DNA of 64,000 nt from the NCBI RefSeq assembly GCF_015546965.1, contig NZ_JADMUF010000003.1, positions 99,929-163,928 of the forward strand, given 5' to 3'. The stretch comes from Collinsella aerofaciens (GTDB lineage Bacteria; Actinomycetota; Coriobacteriia; Coriobacteriales; Coriobacteriaceae). The position numbers and the translations under genes were made by a program. The notes beneath the pieces are model-generated. The model saw only the letters and a program-made list of their open reading frames with translations. It made no database searches and was not told the origin of the DNA. Within the stretch, counting starts at the first letter, position 1. Each line of letters begins with the position of its first letter. This document shows, in pieces, positions 43,389 through 51,954 of the stretch.

Positions 43389-44261
43389 ATGCCCGCGCTC
43401 GACCTTTGGAACCTTGCTTTCCAGCTCAAAAGCACCGATTATCGCTGGGTCGACCTCACCCATACGCTCTCGTGCGACACCCCGCACTGGTTTGGCTTTA
43501 AGCCGTTTGAGTCCACCAAGCTCTTCGACTATCTGCCAAACACGCCCGAGGACATGCTCGCGCCCATGCGCTGCTTCCAGTATTCGGTCGCTTCGCAGTA
43601 CGGCACGCATGTCGATGCACCGCGCCACTTCCATGTCGACGGCCGCTCCCTTGGCGAGATCGAGCCCATCGAGTTTATGCATCCGCTCTGCGTGATCGAC
43701 AAGCACGAGGAATGCGCCGCAAACCCCGACTTTATCCTGACCGTCGAGGACCTCAAAGCCTGGGAGGACGAGCACGGTCGCATTCCCGAGGACGCTTTCG
43801 TCGCCTTCCGCTCCGACTGGTCCAAGCTCGCCGATCTGGAAAACAAGGACGAGGACGGCCAGCCCCACTACCCCGGCTGGGACCTCGATGCTATCAAATG
43901 GCTTGTAGAGGAACGCAATATCGGCGCCATCGGACACGAGCCCGCAGATACCGATCCGGCGACCATCACCACACGCGAGGACGCCTACCCCTATCCCGGC
44001 GAGCAATACATCCTCTCGGTCGACCGCTATCAGATCGAGGTCATGAACCATCTGGACGAGCTTCCGCCACAGGCGCCGTCATCTTCTGCACCTTCCCTAA
44101 GGTCCGTGATGGTGTTGGATATCCTGCACGCGTTTTTGCCATCTGCCCCGCGGCATAAGTTCCCATGCGTTTGTTCTTCTAAATTCCGCCTCCGGTGCAC
44201 GCTACATGCTCCAGCGGCATACAATCCACCAGGCGCCCCGCACGCGGGCGCCTTTTTGTGA
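43389..44261 (+). CDS. Cyclase-family (kynurenine formamidase-like) hydrolase with C-terminal frameshift
   Basis: The metal motif SQYGTHVDAPRHFHVDGRS and the early WVDLTHTLSCDTPHWFG place this in the cyclase family (PF04199). The frame is normal through NHLDELPP near 44070, then continues into an unlikely tail rich in Ser, Pro and Cys to 44261, running through a terminator. In another frame the sequence GAVIFCTFPKVRDGVGYPA reads on to a stop at 44158, which looks like the true C-terminus. One base appears to be missing near 44062-44070. The ATG at 43389 follows AAAGGAG. Confidence 0.75.
   Translation: MPALDLWNLAFQLKSTDYRWVDLTHTLSCDTPHWFGFKPFESTKLFDYLPNTPEDMLAPMRCFQYSVASQYGTHVDAPRHFHVDGRSLGEIEPIEFMHPLCVIDKHEECAANPDFILTVEDLKAWEDEHGRIPEDAFVAFRSDWSKLADLENKDEDGQPHYPGWDLDAIKWLVEERNIGAIGHEPADTDPATITTREDAYPYPGEQYILSVDRYQIEVMNHLDELPPQAPSSSAPSLRSVMVLDILHAFLPSAPRHKFPCVCSSKFRLRCTLHAPAAYNPPGAPHAGAFL
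44231..44253 (+). terminator. Terminator abutting the panE-like ribosome site
   Basis: AGGCGCCC (44231-44238) pairs with GGGCGCCT (44246-44253), followed by TTTTG and, at once, GAGGAG of the next gene. Its position suits a cyclase gene ending at 44158, not at 44261. Confidence 0.8.
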
Positions 44262-44274
44262 GGAGATGATTCAC

Positions 44275-45189
44275 ATGCAGATCAACAAGGTCGCCTTTAT
44301 CGGCAAGGGCGGCGTCGGCCTGCTCTACGGCAGCATGATTGCCAAGGCCCTCGGCAATGACGCCGTCGAATACGTTATGGATGACGCCCGTTTTGAGCGT
44401 CACGCGGGCGATGCGCTCACCGTCAACGGAAAGCCTTGCGGTCTCACGTCCGTCCGCGCCAGCGAGGCGACGCCCGCCGATCTGGTCATCCTGACAGTCA
44501 AGACCACCGGTCTCGACCAAGCACTCAAGACTATGGAGCGTGTCGTGGAACCCAACACGCTCATCGCCTCGCTGTGCAACGGCATTACGAGCGAGCAAAA
44601 GATTGCCGAACGCTTTGGCTGGGAGCATACCGTTCTTGGTATCTGCCAGGGCATGGACGCCGTGTTCCTCAACGGCGCGCTCACCTTTACCAATGCGGGC
44701 GAAATCCGCTTTGGCGCAGCCGCCGGCACCGACCCCGCGACCGTCGCCGCTATCGACGAGCTCTACACGCGCTGCGGCATCGCCCATACCGTCGAGAGCA
44801 ACATTGCGCACCGCATGTGGGCCAAACTCATGCTCAACGACGGCATCAACCAGACCTGCATGGCCTACGGCGGGACCTACGGAAGCGCCACGGAGCCGGG
44901 CTCCGAGCAGCGTCGCTGCTTTGTTTCCGCCATGCGCGAAACGCTTGCGGTCGCCAACGCCGAGGGCGTTGAGCTGACCGAGGCAGACCTGACGCAAATG
45001 GTGCACCTCATCGAGGGAATCGACCCCGCCGGTATGCCCTCGATGGCTCAAGACCGCATCGCAAGGCGCAAAACCGAGGTTGATGAGTTCGCGGGCACCA
45101 TCTGCCGCCTCGCAGCCAAACACGATATCCAGGCACCACAAAACGAGTGGCTCTATCGGCGCATCCGCGATATCGAGAAAAGCTGGTAG
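44275..45189 (+). CDS. 2-dehydropantoate 2-reductase family protein
   Basis: The protein has 304 residues. The nucleotide-binding start is KVAFIGKGGVGLLYGSMIAKAL (usually GxGAxG), then ADLVILTVKTTGLDQAL and TLIASLCNGITSEQKIAERFG. The C-terminal substrate domain has RMWAKLMLNDGINQTCM, with the lysine of the ApbA/PanE family. PanE makes pantoate with NADPH; relatives act on other ketoacids, so the exact role is uncertain. The ATG at 44275 has GAGGAG nine bases upstream. Confidence 0.83.
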   Translation: MQINKVAFIGKGGVGLLYGSMIAKALGNDAVEYVMDDARFERHAGDALTVNGKPCGLTSVRASEATPADLVILTVKTTGLDQALKTMERVVEPNTLIASLCNGITSEQKIAERFGWEHTVLGICQGMDAVFLNGALTFTNAGEIRFGAAAGTDPATVAAIDELYTRCGIAHTVESNIAHRMWAKLMLNDGINQTCMAYGGTYGSATEPGSEQRRCFVSAMRETLAVANAEGVELTEADLTQMVHLIEGIDPAGMPSMAQDRIARRKTEVDEFAGTICRLAAKHDIQAPQNEWLYRRIRDIEKSW

Positions 45190-45226
45190 CGCCAACGCAC
45201 CGCATTCAACAGCCTTAACAGCAAAA

Positions 45227-45257
45227 CCGCCGCAAGGGAACCTTTCCCCTGCGGCGG
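45227..45257 (+). terminator. Terminator after the panE-like gene
   Basis: CCGCCGCA (45227-45234) pairs with TGCGGCGG (45250-45257), with GGG/CCC inside. No long T-run follows. Confidence 0.65.
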
Positions 45258-45298
45258 CCTTCATCTTCGTCTATGACCGGCGGTCGATCTCGCAACAG

Positions 45299-45505
45299 TT
45301 AGCGTTGCGACTCCGGCACCTCGTCCTCGTCATCGCGGCAAAGAACCACGCCCACGCTTCCCAGCAGCGCGGCCGCGATCAGCGCGCCGACCACGATAGG
45401 AGCAGCCCCGCATGTCCCCTGCATGCCCGCGACGAGCGCGGCCGTGGGACCAAGGCAGCCAAGCATCAACGCGACGACGGCAACGGCGATATATCGAGCA
45501 TTCAC
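45299..45505 (-). CDS. Small two-helix membrane protein
   Basis: The product has 68 residues and two hydrophobic helices (about 5-27 and 37-56), joined by a short loop with two cysteines. The tail is charged (CRDDEDEVPESQR). The family is not recognised. A GGAGG exists but lies 14 bases from the ATG, longer than usual, so translation may be weak or the call wrong. Confidence 0.35.
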   Translation of the reverse strand: MNARYIAVAVVALMLGCLGPTAALVAGMQGTCGAAPIVVGALIAAALLGSVGVVLCRDDEDEVPESQR

Positions 45506-45692
45506 AAGACCACTTCCTCCAAGAGAAAGACCTTATTTCTCATGAACTAGTGTGCCCCGCATCCATACGCCCAGCGTACCGCCACGGTAAGGGCTCTGTT
45601 AACTCAAACGCACATAAAGAACGGACGCCTTTACGTTGCCCAAAGGCTCGGTAAAGACGCCCGCCCGTCATGTCCTATTGGCTTAAGGCAGA

Positions 45693-46466
45693 TTACCAAC
45701 CGGTATAGTAGTCGGTGGTTCCGGCGGCGCAGCCGGAGTCATAGACCTTGCACTCGCCCTTGGAACCGGTAAACGTGGAGCCCTGAGCCTTATCGCCCGC
45801 GGCAACAACGTAATAACCGTCGGAATCGCGCCAGAAGCCCTCAGAATCCTGAGTCCATTCGCCCGTGCGATAGTGATAAAGCACATTGCTGCTGTAATAG
45901 GTCTCGCGGCGCCCGTTGTAGTTATTGACACCCGCAGAGCGCGTCAGGCCCGATCCGTTCGCGTAGGACGCGGCAGACGCGTAGGACGGAGTGTAACCGG
46001 CGTTGTAGTACGAAGCTTGGACGGCCTCGGCAGCCTCCGCCTCGGCGGCAGCCTCGAGCGCTTCGCGCTTGGCATCCTCAAGCGCAGTGCGCAGCTCATC
46101 GAGCTCGGTCGACTTGGCGTCGACCTCCCCCATCGTCAACAGGCTACCCGCGCCGTCGATGCAACCCTGCAGCACAGCGCGCTCGTCATCGGTGGCATAG
46201 TCACCGTACATGTTCATGATGATCTGAGCGCGCATCTCCAGGGAATCGCGCTTGGCCTCCATCGAGGCGTTCCACTCCTGCATGGAACCATAACCATCGC
46301 CGCGATAGTCAACGGGCTGTACCAGCGTCGTCTCGGACGGCGTAGATCCAACCGTATCGGACAGTGTTGCGGCGTGGGCATCAGTTGCACCGGCGCCCGC
46401 CAAAAGTGCCACGGTCAGAGCGGCGGAAAGGGCGGCGGCTTTCGGTTTTCGTGAATCGATCCTCAT
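45693..46466 (-). CDS. Secreted protein with coiled coil and 3D-like C-terminal domain
   Basis: The product has 257 residues. The signal peptide (about 1-32) reads AAALSAALTVALLAGAGATDAHA. A helical region follows that is rich in Glu and Ala (DELRTALEDAKREALEAAAEAEAA). The C-terminal domain (about 180-257) has SEGFWRDSDGYYVVAAGDKAQGSTF and CKVYDSGCAAGTTDYYTGW, resembling 3D/RlpA-type barrels of cell-wall enzymes. The role is probably in peptidoglycan turnover or binding. The ATG at 46466 follows GGAGG at eleven bases. Confidence 0.65.
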   Translation of the reverse strand: MRIDSRKPKAAALSAALTVALLAGAGATDAHAATLSDTVGSTPSETTLVQPVDYRGDGYGSMQEWNASMEAKRDSLEMRAQIIMNMYGDYATDDERAVLQGCIDGAGSLLTMGEVDAKSTELDELRTALEDAKREALEAAAEAEAAEAVQASYYNAGYTPSYASAASYANGSGLTRSAGVNNYNGRRETYYSSNVLYHYRTGEWTQDSEGFWRDSDGYYVVAAGDKAQGSTFTGSKGECKVYDSGCAAGTTDYYTGW

Positions 46467-46631
46467 GTAGCTGGAAACCTCCGTAGTGCGTTTTTGCTGC
46501 GTTTGAGCTGCGTGTGATTCGATCGCGCTGCATAGTACCCCGAGCAAATCGCGACCTGCGGTTTTACTCAAAAGGCGCACGTCAATTGCGTAAAACTCAC
46601 ATCCTCTCAACAGGAGTTTTCCACAACTCAA

Positions 46632-46718
46632 ATGCATAAAGCGTGTCAAAAACCCTGTTTTTGCACCCGCTCTATGCAAAAAAGGCGCCTGTGCAACCAT
46701 TGTTCGCACAGGCGCCTT
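46632..46718 (-). terminator. Terminator of metY preceded by a second nested palindrome
   Basis: AAGGCGCCTGTGC pairs with GCACAGGCGCCTT (about 46682-46718), and on the minus strand TTTTTTGCATAG follows, a classic terminator. Next to it, 46632-46679 folds as TGCATA-AGCG/CGCT-TATGCA around CAAAAAC/GTTTTTG, a separate hairpin of unknown role. Confidence 0.85.
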
Positions 46719-46778
46719 GAGCAGGCATTTTATGCAGTTATACCTATCGAGTCGCAAGGGGTCCTTGCACAAGTCGCC

Positions 46779-48089
46779 TTACTCGTCCAGCGCGGCGAAG
46801 GCCTGCTTCAGATCCCAAATGATATCCTCGGCGTTCTCGGTACCGATGGAAAGACGGATCGTGGAGGGCGTGATGTTCTGCTCGGCGAGCTCCTCGGCAG
46901 AGAGCTGGGAGTGCGTGGTGGTAGCCGGGTGCACGACGAGCGACTTGACGTCGGCCACGTTGGCGAGCAGCGAGAACACCTGCAGATGATCGATGAACTT
47001 CCAGGCGGCCTCCTGGCCACCCTTAATCTCAAAGGTAAAGATCGAGGCACCGCCGTTGGGGAAGTACTTCTGATAGAGCTCGTGATCGGGGTGCTCAGAC
47101 AGGCTCGGGTGGTTCACCTTGGCGACATGGCTGTCACCAGCCAGGAACTCAACGACCTTCTTGGTGTTCTCGACATGACGGTCAACGCGCAGCGACAGAG
47201 TCTCGGTGCCCTGGAGCAGGATCCAGGCGTTGAACGGGCTGATGCAGGCGCCCTCGTCACGCAGCAAGATAGCGCGGACATAGGTTGCGAAGGCGGCGGG
47301 ACCGGCAGCCTCGGCAAACGAGACGCCATGGTAGGAGGGGTTGGGCTCGGCGATCTGCGCATACTTGCCGCTCGCCTTCCAATCGAAGTTACCGCCGTCG
47401 ACGATCACACCGCCCAGCGAGGTGCCGTGGCCGCCGATGAACTTGGTTGCGGAGTGAACGACGATGTTGGCACCATGCTCCAGCGGACGGAACAGATACG
47501 GGGTGCCGAAGGTGTTGTCGACGACAACCGGCAGACCGTGCTTCTTGGCGATCTCGGAGATGGCGTCGATGTTGGGGATGTCGGAGTTGGGGTTGCCGAG
47601 CGTCTCGAGATAGATGACCGTGGTGTTGTCCCTGATGGCACCCTCAACCTCTTCCAGGTTATGGGCATCGACAAACGTGGTCTCGACGCCAAACTGGGAG
47701 AGCGTATGCTCCAGCAGGTTGTAGGAACCGCCGTAGATGGTCTTCTGGGCGACCACGTGGTCACCGGCCTGGGCGAGAGCCTGCAGGGTATAGGTGATGG
47801 CAGCGGCACCGGAGGCGACGGCAAGACCTGCCACGCCACCCTCGAGTGCGGCGATACGGTCCTCGAAGACGCCCTGGGTGGAGTTGGTCAGACGGCCGTA
47901 GATGTTGCCGGCGTCGGCAAGACCAAAGCGGTCGGCGGCGTGCTGGGAATTACGGAACACATAGCTCGTGGTCTGGTAGATAGGCACGGCGCGGGAGTCG
48001 GATGCGGGATCGGCGCTCTCCTGGCCAACGTGAAGCTGCAGGGTATCGAAACCAAAGGTGTGCTCGGGGTTGTTGATGAACTGGCTCAT
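46779..48089 (-). CDS. metY: O-acetylhomoserine sulfhydrylase (aminocarboxypropyltransferase)
   Basis: This 436-residue PLP enzyme of the Cys/Met metabolism family has YQTTSYVFRNSQHAADRF, IYGRLTNSTQGVFEDRIAALEGG, LETLGNPNSDIPNID, and the PLP lysine in VHSATKFIGGHGTSLGG. Length and order match MetY, which forms homocysteine from O-acetylhomoserine and sulfide and can also use other nucleophiles. The ATG follows AAGGAG. A short leader peptide with two cysteine codons lies upstream and a LysR gene is divergent, both likely to adjust it to sulfur supply. Confidence 0.93.
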   Translation of the reverse strand: MSQFINNPEHTFGFDTLQLHVGQESADPASDSRAVPIYQTTSYVFRNSQHAADRFGLADAGNIYGRLTNSTQGVFEDRIAALEGGVAGLAVASGAAAITYTLQALAQAGDHVVAQKTIYGGSYNLLEHTLSQFGVETTFVDAHNLEEVEGAIRDNTTVIYLETLGNPNSDIPNIDAISEIAKKHGLPVVVDNTFGTPYLFRPLEHGANIVVHSATKFIGGHGTSLGGVIVDGGNFDWKASGKYAQIAEPNPSYHGVSFAEAAGPAAFATYVRAILLRDEGACISPFNAWILLQGTETLSLRVDRHVENTKKVVEFLAGDSHVAKVNHPSLSEHPDHELYQKYFPNGGASIFTFEIKGGQEAAWKFIDHLQVFSLLANVADVKSLVVHPATTTHSQLSAEELAEQNITPSTIRLSIGTENAEDIIWDLKQAFAALDE

Positions 48090-48151
48090 GATGATCTCCT
48101 TGATCGAACAAAAGTAAATAAATTAGAGAGAAGTAAGTCGCTGTCTCCTGA

Positions 48152-48205
48152 TCACGCCGACGGGCGCAAACAGGAGCCCGGCATTCGTCTTGGTAAGCAA
48201 TTCAT
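48152..48205 (-). CDS. 17-residue leader peptide of metY
   Basis: A short frame, MNCLPRRMPGSCLRPSA, follows AAAGGAGG at normal spacing, 62 bases before metY. It has two cysteine and two methionine codons. Its mRNA can fold with CAGGAG/CTCCTG (48145-48150 with 48171-48176) or with GGGC/GCCC inside the frame, and CTCCT could reach the metY ribosome site. Attenuation by cysteine or methionine supply is a fair inference. It could also be a chance frame. Confidence 0.5.
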   Translation of the reverse strand: MNCLPRRMPGSCLRPSA

Positions 48206-48362
48206 ATGCGGGCCTCCTTTCGCATCCCGGTTCCGTGGTCGGTTTAATTACCTACCGCCTTTGTGTGTTTTGAATAGTACGAGCATTGTTTCGCTCGGTC
48301 AATCACTTAAAAGCGCTAACCTGTTATCGGTTTTGTAGATAGCAATCGAAAGGATGGCGTCG

Positions 48363-49265
48363 ATGACCCTTCAGCAGCTTCGTTTTCTGATTGCCGTGGC
48401 AGAGTCCGGCTCAATCAACGCCGCAGCTCAGCGCCTCTATACCGCTCAGTCCAACATCTCAAACGCCGTCAAAAGCCTGGAACAGGAGCTCCACCTGGAG
48501 ATCTTTACGCGCTCCAGCCGCGGCGTCACGCTCACTAACGACGGCACCGAGCTTTTGGGCTATGCGCGCCAGGTCGTAGAGCAGGCCGACATGCTCGAGG
48601 CGCGCTACGAGGACGGCGGCACCCCGCAAGCCCGCCTCGCCATTTCCGCCCAGCACTACGCCTTTTCGGTCGAGGCCTTTGTCAACGTGGTCGAGCGCTG
48701 CCGCGACAGCAAGTTCGAGTTCGTCATGCGCGAGACCACCACATCGCAGATCATCGATGACGTCCGCGCGTTTCGCAGCGACATCGGCATTCTGTATCTG
48801 GATGACTTTAACGCCCGCGTTCTGCAGAAGGCTTTTGCCGATGCGCGCGCGAGCTTCCATCCCCTATTCGACGCGACGGTCCACGTCTTCGTTAGCGAGC
48901 GCCACCCGCTTGCCCGCCGCCCGCAGCTGTCCCTTGCCGACCTCACACCCTATACGCGTTATAGCTTTGAGCAGGGAACCTCAAACTCCTTCTATTACGC
49001 CGAGGAACCTTTTAGCTATATCCCTTGCGACCGCAACATACGAATCTCGGACCGCGGAACACTTACTAACTTACTTATCACGTCGAACGGCTACACCCTG
49101 TCGACCGGTGTCCTCTCCAATGAAATGCAATGGGGTATGGCATCGATCCCGTTAGCAGACGCCCCAACGATGCACGTAGGCTATATCATGCACGACGAGC
49201 GCAAGCCCTCTCCCCTCCTGCAGCAATACCTCGACGAGCTCAACCGCATTATCCATGCCAACTAA
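48363..49265 (+). CDS. LysR-family transcriptional regulator
   Basis: The protein has 300 residues. The helix-turn-helix is MTLQQLRFLIAVAESGSINAAAQRLYTAQSNISNAVKSLEQEL (family block at the N-terminus), followed by the effector-binding domain from about residue 90. The ATG at 48363 is preferred because AAAGG lies eight bases before it. It is divergent from metY across about 270 bases, the usual arrangement for a LysR gene and its target. Control of sulfur amino acid synthesis is inferred. Confidence 0.85.
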   Translation: MTLQQLRFLIAVAESGSINAAAQRLYTAQSNISNAVKSLEQELHLEIFTRSSRGVTLTNDGTELLGYARQVVEQADMLEARYEDGGTPQARLAISAQHYAFSVEAFVNVVERCRDSKFEFVMRETTTSQIIDDVRAFRSDIGILYLDDFNARVLQKAFADARASFHPLFDATVHVFVSERHPLARRPQLSLADLTPYTRYSFEQGTSNSFYYAEEPFSYIPCDRNIRISDRGTLTNLLITSNGYTLSTGVLSNEMQWGMASIPLADAPTMHVGYIMHDERKPSPLLQQYLDELNRIIHAN

Positions 49266-49364
49266 CTGTCGGAAGACGGGGTAGAAATCGTAGAATGCTA
49301 GCCCCCGGCGGGCATGGCGCTACAATGGTCACTCACACGAAACGTACCCAACGAAAGGAAGCCC

Positions 49365-49850
49365 GTGAAGGTCATCATCTATACCGACGGCTCGGCCCGA
49401 TCAAATCCGGGACGCGGCGGCTACGGCGCCGTGCTCAAATACACCAACCCCGCCGGCAAGACCTTCACCTCCGAGCTTTCGCGCGGCTACGCCAAGACCA
49501 CCAACAACCGCATGGAGCTCATGGCGGTCATCGTGGCGCTCGAGGCGCTCAACCGCCCCTGCGAGGTCGAGGTCCATTCCGATTCGCAGTACGTCGTCAA
49601 CGCCTTTAACAAGCACTGGATCGACGGCTGGAAAAAGCGCGGATGGAAAACCGCCAACAAGCAGCCCGTCAAGAACCGCGACCTGTGGGAGCGCCTGCTC
49701 ACCGCCAAAAGCAAGCACAAGGTTGAGTTCATCTGGGTTAAGGGTCACGCCGGCCACGAGCTCAACGAGCGCTGCGATGAGCTCGCCACCACGGCGGCCG
49801 ACGGCAGCAACCTCGATATCGACACCGGCTTTAACGAGAGCGACCTGTAA
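49365..49850 (+). CDS. rnhA: Ribonuclease HI
   Basis: The product has 161 residues. The catalytic acids appear in [44 protein letters not shown] and [10 protein letters not shown], and the handle region has [12 protein letters not shown]. It cleaves RNA in RNA-DNA hybrids. A GTG start at 49365 follows AAAGGAAGCCC. Confidence 0.93.
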   Translation: MKVIIYTDGSARSNPGRGGYGAVLKYTNPAGKTFTSELSRGYAKTTNNRMELMAVIVALEALNRPCEVEVHSDSQYVVNAFNKHWIDGWKKRGWKTANKQPVKNRDLWERLLTAKSKHKVEFIWVKGHAGHELNERCDELATTAADGSNLDIDTGFNESDL

Positions 49851-49925
49851 CGGCGTTTTCGCACGCTATTTCCTGCCCCCTCGCGCTACACTCATCCTGT
49901 AAACCGAACGGCACGAGGGGGATAC

Positions 49926-51032
49926 ATGCTGCGTATAGCGACCATCGGCACATCCATGATCACCGACGACTTTATCCAAGTCGTCAACGCCAACGACCAA
50001 GCCGCGTTTGTGGGCACGCTTTCACGCGACGCCAATCGCGGTACTGCCTTTACCGCCGAGCGCGGTGGCGAGCGAAACTTTACGTCACTCGATGAGCTTG
50101 CGGCAGCCGTCGACGTCGACGCCGTCTATATCGGCAGCCCTAACGCACTTCACTACGAGCAGGCCCTTGCCTGCATCGCCGGTGGCAAGCACGTCATCGT
50201 CGAGAAACCCTTCTGCGCCACCGAAGCGCAGGCGCTGGAAGTCTTCCGCGCTGCCGAGGCAGCAGGTGTCGTGGCCCTCGAGGCCATGCGTCCCCTCCAC
50301 GATCCCGCCTTCCACGCCATCGAGGACGCCCTGGGCGAGATCGCCCCCATCCGCCGCGCCTCATTGCGCTTTGGCAAATATTCCTCGCGCTACAACGAGA
50401 TTCTCGCGGGACGCGCCACCAATATCTTCGACTGCAATATGGCATCGGGTTCCCTCATGGACATTGGCGTCTACGCCGTCGAGCCCATGGTCGAGATTTT
50501 CGGCATGCCCTCCGGCCTTACGAGCATGACTACTCTGCTCGACCCCACCACGCGACAGCTCACGCACGGCCCCATCGACGGCTGCGGTTCCATCCTCGCC
50601 AGCTATGGCGGAGGCCGCATCTCCGTCGAGCTCGCGCACTCCAAAATTACGAATGACCTGCTGCCCTCGCAGATCGAAGGCGAGCGTGGCACTATCCAGA
50701 TCGACCATCTGTCCACGCCCCGCAACGTCCGCATCGACTATCGCGGCGATGTCGTACGCGGCTCAGCGACCGAGGCACCGCGCGAACAGGGCGACAACGG
50801 CCGCGTGCTCGATCTGCCCAAATCGAGCAACACTATGGAATACGAATTCACAGACTTTATCACCGCCATCGGCGGCATCGATAACGTTAAGGAAGAGATT
50901 TGGGAGACCCCGGCGGGACGCCACGAGCTTGGCCACTACCGCGATGTCACGCTCGTCTCACTGCGCATCATGGATGCCGTGCGCCAGCAGGCCGGCATTA
51001 CCTTCCCGGCCGACGCAGGCAAGCAGGCATAG
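49926..51032 (+). CDS. Gfo/Idh/MocA-family oxidoreductase
   Basis: The product has 368 residues. LRIATIGTSMITDDFIQ is the nucleotide-binding start, followed by VDAVYIGSPNALHYEQALACIAGGKHVIVEKPFCAT with the EKP lysine. The C-terminal domain has NMASGSLMDIGVYAVEPMVEIFG. It is a second, separate member of the family, not closely similar to the one at 40.9-41.9 kb. The start follows GAGGGGG. The next gene begins two bases after its stop. Confidence 0.87.
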   Translation: MLRIATIGTSMITDDFIQVVNANDQAAFVGTLSRDANRGTAFTAERGGERNFTSLDELAAAVDVDAVYIGSPNALHYEQALACIAGGKHVIVEKPFCATEAQALEVFRAAEAAGVVALEAMRPLHDPAFHAIEDALGEIAPIRRASLRFGKYSSRYNEILAGRATNIFDCNMASGSLMDIGVYAVEPMVEIFGMPSGLTSMTTLLDPTTRQLTHGPIDGCGSILASYGGGRISVELAHSKITNDLLPSQIEGERGTIQIDHLSTPRNVRIDYRGDVVRGSATEAPREQGDNGRVLDLPKSSNTMEYEFTDFITAIGGIDNVKEEIWETPAGRHELGHYRDVTLVSLRIMDAVRQQAGITFPADAGKQA

Positions 51033-51034
51033 CG

Positions 51035-51436
51035 ATGGGCTTTTTTGACAAGCTCTTCTCCGGCATCAATCGAGAGCCTCAAAAACCGTCTGGCATTGAG
51101 CTCGAGCTGCGACGCAGGCTTACCGTGCTAGCAAGCGACGCAGCCACTCAAAACGCTCCTCAGCGCTATTTTCTGCGGTGGGAGGGCCAAGTCCAGGGCG
51201 TCGGCTTTCGCTTTACCAACACCAACCTCGCGCAGGCACGCGCGCTCACCGGCTGGGTGCGTAACATGGAAGACGGCTCAGTCGAGATGGAGATACAGGG
51301 AGCTCCGGCAAATATCCTATCTCATCTCGAGGCGCTTCATGCCTCCTACGAGCGCATGGGAACGCGTTTTCGCCTCGTAGACGCCCAGGCCCGAACCCCA
51401 CTTACCAATGAAGACGGTTTCACGCCTCGTTATTAG
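51035..51436 (+). CDS. Acylphosphatase with N-terminal extension
   Basis: The product has 133 residues. The last 90 are an acylphosphatase: FLRWEGQVQGVGFRFTNTNLA, with the phosphate-binding arginine, and LTGWVRNMEDGSVEMEIQG, with the catalytic asparagine. About 40 extra residues at the N-terminus (FFDKLFSGINREPQK...) are not part of the usual 90-residue enzyme. It hydrolyses carboxyl-phosphate bonds such as in acetyl phosphate. It is coupled to the oxidoreductase gene two bases upstream. Confidence 0.87.
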   Translation: MGFFDKLFSGINREPQKPSGIELELRRRLTVLASDAATQNAPQRYFLRWEGQVQGVGFRFTNTNLAQARALTGWVRNMEDGSVEMEIQGAPANILSHLEALHASYERMGTRFRLVDAQARTPLTNEDGFTPRY

Positions 51437-51446
51437 TATTGTGTGC

Positions 51447-51464
51447 TAAATACGGTATCATTTA
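51447..51464. promoter_or_regulatory. Possible Fur-family autoregulatory site
   Basis: TAAAT-ACGGTATC-ATTTA is an interrupted inverted repeat 33 bases before the Fur-family gene. Position and AT-rich arms suit a Fur/PerR box, but the match to the known consensus is weak. Confidence 0.3.
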
Positions 51465-51497
51465 CCTACGACCGTTAATAGAAAAGAGGCGAGGCGC

Positions 51498-51878
51498 ATG
51501 GCGGTGCAAAGAAGGAATACCAGGCAGCGAAAGCTGGTTCTTGACGCCGTGCGCCAAAGCTATAACCATCCCACCGCCGACGAAATCTACAACGCCGTGC
51601 GCGAACAGGATGACAAGATCAGCCGCGGCACGGTCTACCGCAATCTCAATCTCTTGGCCGACGCCGGCGAGATCCTCTCCATCAAGACGCCGGGCGGCAG
51701 CCGCTTCGATCGCACGATCGAGCCGCACGCACATATCATCTGTACCTCGTGCAGCCGCGTCATCGACGTGCCGCTCCCCTTCGATGCCCAGCTCGACGCC
51801 AAAGCGTCCGAGCAAATCGGCTGGCACGTCACGTCGCACTACACCATCTTCGAGGGTCTCTGCCCCGACTGCCGGTAG
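51498..51878 (+). CDS. Fur-family regulator, PerR-like
   Basis: The product has 126 residues. The winged helix is HPTADEIYNAVREQDDKISRGTVYRNLNLLADAGEIL. The dimer domain has HAHIICTSCSRVID and the C-terminal CPDC, so the structural zinc site with two CxxC pairs is intact. PerR-type regulators sense peroxide through iron-bound histidines; Fur and Zur are close alternatives. The PerR reading rests on general likeness only. Confidence 0.82.
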   Translation: MAVQRRNTRQRKLVLDAVRQSYNHPTADEIYNAVREQDDKISRGTVYRNLNLLADAGEILSIKTPGGSRFDRTIEPHAHIICTSCSRVIDVPLPFDAQLDAKASEQIGWHVTSHYTIFEGLCPDCR

Positions 51879-51954
51879 TCTTTGAGGCGTGCCCGCAAAT
51901 CTACTTGCCCATCCGCTACAGCAAACAGTACATTTCTAGGCATGTCGCGAAAAC

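Noticed and set aside
48090-48350. SAM riboswitch before metY
   Set aside because: No kink-turn or conserved S-box blocks are visible. The short leader peptide explains the strong extra ribosome site better.
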